This document shows, one piece after another, positions 1 to 6,078 of a stretch of DNA of 6,078 nucleotides. Under the pieces are notes generated by a model. That model made no database searches, had not been told where the DNA came from, and saw only the letters and a list, made by a program, of their open reading frames with translations. The position numbers and the translations under genes are program-made. The stretch lies in NCBI GenBank assembly GCA_024695285.1, contig JAILIM010000091.1:1-6078 (forward strand). Direction: 5' to 3'. Source of the DNA: Bacteroidales bacterium. GTDB lineage: Bacteria; Bacteroidota; Bacteroidia; Bacteroidales; UBA932. Positions within the stretch are counted from its first letter, which is position 1. Every line of letters begins with the position of its first letter.

Positions 1-1955
<1,955 letters not shown>

Positions 1956-1972
1956 TTGAATCATTCAGCAGG

Positions 1973-1992
1973 AATCTACTTCGCAGTAAATT
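1973..1992 (-). other. Hairpin with GCGA tetraloop just upstream of mature 23S
   Basis: On the minus strand AATTTACT, the loop GCGA and AGTAGATT form an 8-bp stem that includes one G-U pair, closed by a GNRA-type tetraloop. It ends about 18 nt before the 23S 5' end. It could take part in precursor processing. The usual RNase III stem pairs both flanks of 23S, and the 3' flank is outside the window, so its role is unresolved. Confidence 0.35.
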
Positions 1993-2094
1993 ACCTCTGT
2001 TCATGAAATTGTAGTCCCTCAATCGTCAGAAAAACCTGATCAATTTCAGACTATCTTTTGCTTACAGTTTTTTACCTCGTTATCTCTCTCAATT

Positions 2095-2107
2095 CTTTCA
2101 ATGAACT
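2095..2107 (-). promoter_or_regulatory. boxA-like rRNA antitermination element
   Basis: The minus strand reads AGTTCATTGAAAG, followed by AATTGAGAGAGATAAC. This resembles the GTTC(A/T)TTGA element that, from memory, sits in rRNA leaders and spacers of Bacteroidota and acts as a boxA for Nus-factor antitermination. It lies about 40 nt into the leader, between promoter and 23S, as expected for a functional boxA. The match is by eye and no boxB-like partner was identified. Confidence 0.45.
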
Positions 2108-2151
2108 ATGTTCCGGACTCTGTTTCGCCGTGTCATTTCCGAAACGGGCTG

Positions 2152-2182
2152 CAAAGGTAAGTACTTTTTTTTATTCTCCAAA
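2152..2182 (-). promoter_or_regulatory. Bacteroidota primary-sigma promoter driving 23S rRNA
   Basis: On the minus strand TTTG (2182-2179) is followed after exactly 19 bp by TACCTTTG (2159-2152). This matches both boxes of the Bacteroidota housekeeping promoter (TTTG, N19-21, TAnnTTTG). The -7 box continues as GCAGCCCG, a context I associate with rRNA and ribosomal-protein promoters in this phylum. Transcription would start near 2146 and the first gene downstream is 23S rRNA. Confidence 0.8.
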
Positions 2183-2210
2183 TTATTTTCAAAAATTTTT
2201 CAATTTTTTA
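2183..2210 (-). promoter_or_regulatory. A/T-tract upstream of the rRNA promoter (UP-element-like)
   Basis: Directly upstream of the -33 box lie phased A and T runs, including AAAAATTTTT at 2191-2200, in an otherwise GC-rich neighbourhood. Such tracts bend DNA and can act as UP elements contacting the RNA polymerase alpha subunit at rRNA promoters. The base composition is seen directly; the function is inferred from position. The tract also lies just upstream of the opposite promoter and may serve both. Confidence 0.4.
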
Positions 2211-2239
2211 TCACAGCGGCATAATCGGAAAAATATGAC

Positions 2240-2247
2240 TATCTTTG
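2240..2247 (+). promoter_or_regulatory. -7 box of the probable peptide-uptake operon promoter
   Basis: TATCTTTG fits the Bacteroidota -7 consensus TAnnTTTG. No TTTG occurs at the expected distance (about 2215-2220 reads AGCGGC), so the -33 element is poor or absent and the promoter may be weak or activator-dependent. A start near 2254 would give a 5' UTR of roughly 50 nt ahead of the transporter gene. Confidence 0.5.
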
Positions 2248-2262
2248 AATATGCGTAAAAAT

Positions 2263-2279
2263 GCGGTGAAAACCACTGC
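2263..2279 (+). other. Small hairpin in the 5' UTR of the transporter gene
   Basis: GCGGTG (2263-2268) can pair with CACTGC (2274-2279) across the loop AAAAC, giving 6 bp with one G-U pair. It lies between the predicted transcription start and the start codon, 23 nt before the ATG. It could modulate translation or stabilise the mRNA, but a stem this short can occur by chance and no known riboswitch is recognised. Confidence 0.25.
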
Positions 2280-2302
2280 GAAAACAGAGTAAACCATATT
2301 TT

Positions 2303-4288
2303 ATGAGTGAAGAAAACAAAACCCAGGGACTTCCGGAAAATGCCTACCGGGAGTTGAAGGAGGGTGAGAGCTACAATCCCATCATTCCGTCCGGCCGCAA
2401 GCCGAAGGAGGTGACGGTATGGTCCGTGAGCATCGGACTCGTAATGACCGTCATCTTTTCCGCTGCCGCCGCATACCTCGGCCTGAAGGTGGGCCAGGTC
2501 TTCGAGGCTGCAATCCCCATCGCCATCCTTGCAGTGGGTCTGACCAGCGCATTCAAGAAGAGCGACTCGCTGAGCCAGAACGTCATAATCCAGTCCATCG
2601 GCGCCTGCTCCGGAGCCGTGGTGGCCGGCAGTATTTTCACGCTGCCCGCTATATATATAATAGGTCTTGACGTGAACTACTTCCAGATGGTGATGTCTTC
2701 GCTTCTGGGAGCGGTGCTCGGAATCCTCTTCCTGATCCCGTTCAGGAAGTATTTCGTAAAAGAGATGCACGGCAAGTATCCCTTCCCCGAAGCAACTGCC
2801 ACCACACAGGTGCTGGTCAGCGGCGAGAGCGGAGGCAACAGCGCCAAAACCCTTCTCATCAGCGGTCTTATCGGAGGTATCTACGACTTCGTGGTCGCCT
2901 CCTTCGGAGCCTGGGCAGAGACCATCACCACTACCGTCACCCGTTGGGGTGCGGCTGTGGCCGACAAGGCCAAGGTGATGCTCAAACTCAATACCGGCGC
3001 CGCAGTGCTCGGCCTAGGATACATCGTGGGCCTCAAATACGCCTTTATCATCTGCTGCGGCTCGTTCCTGGTATGGCTGGTGATCATCCCTCTGATGAAT
3101 CTCATCTGGGGCGGCAATGTCATCGACTTTATGAATGCCGGCATCACCCAGACCGTCAGTGAGATGAGTCCCGATATGATATTCAAGACCTATGCGCGCC
3201 ACATCGGCATCGGCGGCATCGCGACCGCCGGAATAATCGGCATCATCAAGAGTTTCGGCGTCATCAAGTCGGCCGTCGGCATCGCTGCCAGGGAATTCTC
3301 CAGGAAGGGAGCTTCCGAGGCCGGCGAGGAGGAGCGCACCCAGCGCGACCTTCCTATGAAGACGGTGGTCTTCGGCATAATCATCGCCCTGGTCGTCACC
3401 TTCGCCTTCTTCGCATTCGGAGGAGTGGTCCACAACGTATGGCAGGCCTTGATAGGATTGCTCATCGTTGCCGTCATAGCCTTCCTCTTCACCACCGTGG
3501 CTGCAAACGCCATCGCCATCGTTGGCACCAACCCGGTCAGCGGAATGACCATCATGACACTGATCATCACTGCACTGGTACTCGTCGCCGCAGGCCTCAA
3601 GGGCAACGCCGGAATGGTTGCGGCAATGATTATCGGCGGCGTGGTCTGCACCGCGCTCTCGGTGGCAGGCGCAATGATCACCGACCTCAAGATCGGATAC
3701 TGGATCGGAACCACCCCCGCCAAGCAGGAGGGCTGGAAGTTCGTCGGCGTGGCCGTGGCAGCTCTGACAGTCAGCGGTGTGATGCTGATCCTCAACAAGA
3801 CCTACGGATTCGTGGGAGAGGGTGCCCTCGTAGCACCTCAGGCCAATGCGATGGCAGCCGTGGTACAGCCTATGATGAACGGCGGAAACGCCCCCTGGCT
3901 GCTCTACGGCATCGGTGCGGTAATCGCAATACTGCTCACGGTATTCAAGGTTCCCGCCCTGGCCTTCTGCCTCGGAATGTTCATCCCGATCGACCTCAAC
4001 CTCCCGCTCTTGATAGGCGGCGCAATCTCCTGGTATGTAGGTTCCCGCAGCAAAGATGCTGCAATCAATGCCGCCCGCAAGGAGAAAGGCACGCTGATTG
4101 CATCTGGATTCATAGCAGGCGGAGCGCTGATGGGCGTGGTGAGCGCAATCCTCAAGTTCGCGAACGTGGACTGGTTCCTCACCAACTGGAACGCGACTTA
4201 CGGAGAAGCCATCGCGATACTGCCTCTGGCTGGCATAATCATCTATATGATATGCTCGTCGATGAAAGTAGAAAAACAGACAAATTGA
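2303..4288 (+). CDS. OPT-family oligopeptide transporter
   Basis: This integral inner-membrane protein of 661 aa probably imports small peptides in a cation-coupled way. It is nearly all hydrophobic, with about 15-16 candidate membrane segments between residue 39 and residue 653. Family signatures visible are the N-terminal NAYRELKEGESYNPIIPS (13-30), YLGLKVGQVFEAAIP (58-72), GKYPFPEATATTQVL (157-171), GTNPVSGMT (408-416), DLKIGYWIGTTPAKQ (461-475), APQANAM (511-517) and GTLIASGFIAGGALMGV (596-612). These match the bacterial OPT subgroup and the usual full length. A hydrophilic loop with charged residues (about 330-350) splits the two halves. The start at 2303 is chosen because the conserved N-terminus begins just after it; no Shine-Dalgarno is visible, which is usual in Bacteroidota. 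It is the first gene of the operon, with pepT 4 nt downstream. Some OPT relatives move metal chelates, so the substrate is inferred from the pepT neighbour. Confidence 0.93.
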   Translation: MSEENKTQGLPENAYRELKEGESYNPIIPSGRKPKEVTVWSVSIGLVMTVIFSAAAAYLGLKVGQVFEAAIPIAILAVGLTSAFKKSDSLSQNVIIQSIGACSGAVVAGSIFTLPAIYIIGLDVNYFQMVMSSLLGAVLGILFLIPFRKYFVKEMHGKYPFPEATATTQVLVSGESGGNSAKTLLISGLIGGIYDFVVASFGAWAETITTTVTRWGAAVADKAKVMLKLNTGAAVLGLGYIVGLKYAFIICCGSFLVWLVIIPLMNLIWGGNVIDFMNAGITQTVSEMSPDMIFKTYARHIGIGGIATAGIIGIIKSFGVIKSAVGIAAREFSRKGASEAGEEERTQRDLPMKTVVFGIIIALVVTFAFFAFGGVVHNVWQALIGLLIVAVIAFLFTTVAANAIAIVGTNPVSGMTIMTLIITALVLVAAGLKGNAGMVAAMIIGGVVCTALSVAGAMITDLKIGYWIGTTPAKQEGWKFVGVAVAALTVSGVMLILNKTYGFVGEGALVAPQANAMAAVVQPMMNGGNAPWLLYGIGAVIAILLTVFKVPALAFCLGMFIPIDLNLPLLIGGAISWYVGSRSKDAAINAARKEKGTLIASGFIAGGALMGVVSAILKFANVDWFLTNWNATYGEAIAILPLAGIIIYMICSSMKVEKQTN

Positions 4289-4292
4289 CAAT

Positions 4293-5516
4293 ATGGAAAA
4301 GATACTCGATAAATTCCTCAGGTACATCGCGATTGATACGATGTCGGTAGATGAGTCCCCTTCGCAGCCTTCGAGCCCGAAGGAGCTGAACCTTTCCCGT
4401 CTTCTGGTAGATGAGCTAAGGGCTCTCGGAGTGGAGGCGGAACTCGACAAGGACGGTTACGTAATGGGACGGATTCCCGGCAACAACGGCAGGAAGAAGA
4501 GCCCCAAGATCGGCTTCATAGCCCACGTCGACACCTCCCCCGACGCCCCCGGAGAGTGCCGCAACCCCCAGATTATCAAGAAATACGACGGCGGAGACAT
4601 CCCTCTCAAGGGAGTTCCCGGCCTGAGCCTCAAGGTTTCGGAGTTCCCCGAGCTTGCAGAATACAAGGGACAGACCATCATCACCACCGACGGCACGACG
4701 CTGCTGGGAGCCGACGACAAGGCAGGCATCGCCGAGATAATGTGCGCAGTGGAATATATAATGAAGAACCCCGCGTTCAAGCACGGTCCCATCCGGATCG
4801 CCTTCACTCCCGACGAGGAGATCGGCCGCGGAGTGGTGGCTTTCGACGTGAAGAAGTTCGACGCCGACTACGCCTACACTATGGACGGCGGAGCGGTGGG
4901 CGAACTGGAGTATGAGAACTTCAACGCCGCACGCGCTAAGGTCCACATCCAGGGCCGCAACGTCCACCCCGGATACGCCAAGAACAAGATGATAAACGCC
5001 ATCCACATCGCCGAGGAGTTCGACGCCCTGCTTCCCGCGGTTCAACGTCCCGAGCACACCGAGGGATACGAAGGCTTCTTCCACCTGACCTCGATAAAGG
5101 GAACCGTGGAGGAGGCGGATCTCGATTATATCCTCCGCGACCACGACGCCGGCATCATCGCAAGGCGCAAGGAGATGATGAAGGAGGCGGCCGCATTCAT
5201 CAACAAGAAGTACGGAAAGATCGTCAAGGTAACCATCAAGGACCAGTACCGCAATATGCGGGAAGTGGTCGAGCCGCACTATCACGTGGTGGAGAAGGCT
5301 ATCAAGGCCATAGAGATGGCGGGAGTCAAGCCCAAGGTGCAGCCCATCCGCGGAGGCACCGACGGAGCGAGCCTTTCATTTATGGGTCTCCCCTGCCCCA
5401 ATATCTTCGCAGGCGGCCTCAACTTCCACGGCAAGATGGAATACGTGCCCCTCGAGAGTATGGAGAAGGCGACCGAAGTAATTCTGAATATCATTAAACT
5501 CTACGAAAATGAATAA
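4293..5516 (+). CDS. pepT: Peptidase T (tripeptide aminopeptidase, M20B)
   Basis: This cytosolic di-zinc aminopeptidase removes the N-terminal residue from tripeptides. The 407-aa product has the normal family length, and every expected metal-site residue is visible: H78 and D80 in GFIAHVDTSPD, bridging D141 in LLGADDKAG, catalytic E175 with ligand E176 in FTPDEEIGRG, D198 in YTMDGG, and H379 in GGLNFHGKMEYVP. The dimerisation (lid) domain spans roughly 210-320 and includes NVHPGYAKNKMINA (223-236); the substrate-binding segment RGGTDGASLSFMG lies at 353-365. The assignment to PepT rather than another M20 peptidase rests on HVDTSPD and the C-terminal block. The gene starts 4 nt after the transporter stop with no Shine-Dalgarno, so translation is probably coupled. 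Together the two genes suggest peptide uptake followed by intracellular hydrolysis. The last 8 nt overlap the next gene. Confidence 0.96.
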   Translation: MEKILDKFLRYIAIDTMSVDESPSQPSSPKELNLSRLLVDELRALGVEAELDKDGYVMGRIPGNNGRKKSPKIGFIAHVDTSPDAPGECRNPQIIKKYDGGDIPLKGVPGLSLKVSEFPELAEYKGQTIITTDGTTLLGADDKAGIAEIMCAVEYIMKNPAFKHGPIRIAFTPDEEIGRGVVAFDVKKFDADYAYTMDGGAVGELEYENFNAARAKVHIQGRNVHPGYAKNKMINAIHIAEEFDALLPAVQRPEHTEGYEGFFHLTSIKGTVEEADLDYILRDHDAGIIARRKEMMKEAAAFINKKYGKIVKVTIKDQYRNMREVVEPHYHVVEKAIKAIEMAGVKPKVQPIRGGTDGASLSFMGLPCPNIFAGGLNFHGKMEYVPLESMEKATEVILNIIKLYENE

Positions 5517-6078
5517 GATGAGAAACACCGCACTGACGGCACTGGCCGTTGCCGCAGTACTTTTCGCCGCGCCTCAGGGCGCATACGCACAGGGAGGCCG
5601 CAGGACCACCGCCACCCAGCAGCAACAGCAGCAGGAGCAGGTAACCAAGTCCACCACCAGCGGCACAACCGCTACCACTCTGCAGACCAACAGCGGCACC
5701 TCAACTACCACCAGGAGGCAGACCACTACTACAAGCAGCCAGCCTGCGCAGAACACCACCACTACGCGGCAGACTACTACCACCACGCGGCAGAGCACTC
5801 CCCAGGTGAACTCGCAGCCCTCGCAGACTGTCACAAGGCCGGCCAACAATTCCGGCACGACGACGACCACCACCAACCGTCGCCAGGATGCCACCAATGC
5901 CCAGAAGGCCAACCAGCCGGCGCTTCAGCCCAGCAATCCCCAGAACCATTCAGGAAACAGGCAGAATTCCCAGGTAAGCGTCCGTCCGGGCGGTTCGTCC
6001 AGCCACCAGAACGGCAACGGCAATGCAGTCAGGCCCAACAACATGCCTCAGCCGCAGCCCCAGAAGGGAAAGAACATA
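5509..6078 (+). CDS. Secreted Thr/Gln-rich low-complexity protein, 3' truncated by window edge
   Basis: The frame is open for 190 codons to the right edge with no stop. It begins with a clear Sec signal peptide: a short basic start (MNKMRNT), a hydrophobic core (ALTALAVAAVLFAA) and a likely signal peptidase I site AYA|Q after residue 27. The mature part has almost no hydrophobic or acidic residues. It is dominated by Thr, Gln, Asn, Ser, Pro and Arg, with six Gln in a row (37-42) and Thr runs ending in Arg-Gln (66-71, 83-88, 89-95, 117-126). From about 127 on it becomes Asn/Gln/Pro/Gly-rich. No catalytic domain is recognised; one may lie beyond the edge. ATG 5509 overlaps the pepT stop region; ATG 5518, in the same frame and just after that stop, is an equally good start. 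The tight spacing indicates cotranscription with pepT. A periplasmic or surface location is inferred; the function is unknown. Confidence 0.8.
   Translation, partial: MNKMRNTALTALAVAAVLFAAPQGAYAQGGRRTTATQQQQQQEQVTKSTTSGTTATTLQTNSGTSTTTRRQTTTTSSQPAQNTTTTRQTTTTTRQSTPQVNSQPSQTVTRPANNSGTTTTTTNRRQDATNAQKANQPALQPSNPQNHSGNRQNSQVSVRPGGSSSHQNGNGNAVRPNNMPQPQPQKGKNI
5704..5886 (+). repeat. Degenerate Thr-run/Arg-Gln repeats in the secreted protein
   Basis: Four units of three to six Thr followed, directly or after Asn, by one or two Arg and a Gln occur at residues 66-71, 83-88, 89-95 and 117-126. At DNA level AC(T/C)ACGCGGCAG recurs at 5761-5772 and 5782-5793, 21 nt apart. Thr codons are mixed (ACC, ACT, ACG, ACA), so the tracts are not a pure trinucleotide expansion. 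Confidence 0.7.

Larger units (their letters stand above)
1956..2146 (-). other. Precursor leader of the 23S rRNA transcript
   Basis: This stretch lies between the inferred transcription start (about 2146) and the mature 23S 5' end. It contains no tRNA: no TTCGANTC-like T-arm or cloverleaf is visible. It contains no 16S 3' end either. It holds a boxA-like element (2095-2107), an inverted repeat just after the transcription start (2122-2127 with 2140-2145, 6 bp, 12-nt loop) and a hairpin just before mature 23S. A normal 16S-23S spacer of Bacteroidales would carry tRNA-Ile and tRNA-Ala. Their absence, together with the promoter at the far end, supports a stand-alone 23S leader. The limits are inferred, not mapped. 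Confidence 0.6.

Noticed and set aside
2025..2045. Possible terminator-like hairpin (TCAG, loop GTTTTT, CTGA on the minus strand)
   Set aside because: The stem is only 4 bp and is not followed by a T-run. A terminator here would also block 23S transcription.
1956..2146. Possible tRNA genes in the spacer before 23S
   Set aside because: No acceptor/T-arm pattern, GTTCRANYC box or cloverleaf could be found on either strand.
3439..4350. A 303-codon plus-strand open frame within the transporter gene
   Set aside because: The translation is an Arg/His-rich out-of-frame shadow of the transporter, and the in-frame protein has strong family motifs.
3014..4450. A 478-codon minus-strand open frame antisense to the transporter and pepT
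   Set aside because: It is rich in Asp, His, Glu, Gly and Cys, as expected from the complement of GC-rich Ile/Ala/Gly codons. It crosses two well-recognised genes and shows no domain.
4416..5285. A 289-codon minus-strand open frame antisense to pepT
   Set aside because: It is Val/Leu-rich shadow coding opposite a gene with all catalytic residues intact, and no independent promoter or motif is seen.
5625..5886. CRISPR or satellite-type DNA repeat array
   Set aside because: The repetition is degenerate, in frame and explained by Thr/Gln codon runs. There are no constant repeats with unique spacers.
5574..5949. Val/Cys-rich minus-strand frames opposite the Thr-rich gene
   Set aside because: They are the complement of ACC/ACT runs read as GGT/AGT/GTG-type codons. 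The plus-strand frame has a proper signal peptide and operon position.

Overview
The window looks like chromosomal DNA of a member of the Bacteroidota, probably a fairly GC-rich Bacteroidales lineage. Three things point there: both intergenic promoters fit the Bacteroidota primary-sigma pattern (TAnnTTTG at -7, and for one of them TTTG at -33), no gene start has a clear Shine-Dalgarno sequence, and the protein-coding genes are GC-rich at third codon positions beside AT-rich spacers. The genus cannot be named from this sequence.

Positions 1 to about 1955 hold the 5' two-thirds of a 23S rRNA gene on the minus strand (domains I-III and the start of domain IV, through helix 69). The gene runs off the left edge. 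The spacer from 1956 to 2302 is a divergent control region. On the minus strand it has a near-perfect Bacteroidota promoter with an A/T-rich upstream tract, followed by a leader of about 190 nt with a boxA-like element that leads directly into 23S. On the plus strand it has a weaker promoter and a short 5' UTR.

From 2303 to the right edge is an apparent three-gene plus-strand operon: an OPT-family oligopeptide transporter (661 aa), the cytosolic tripeptidase PepT (407 aa, all metal-site residues present), and the start of a secreted, very Thr/Gln-rich low-complexity protein. The third gene overlaps the end of pepT by 8 nt and is cut by the right edge after 190 codons. The first two genes make a coherent peptide-scavenging unit: uptake across the inner membrane, then release of N-terminal amino acids from tripeptides. 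The role of the third is unknown.

The most notable point is that the 23S gene is not preceded by 16S rRNA or spacer tRNAs. It appears to have its own strong promoter and sits back-to-back with a peptide-uptake operon. This suggests an unlinked (split) rRNA arrangement, although misassembly at an rRNA repeat has to be excluded.
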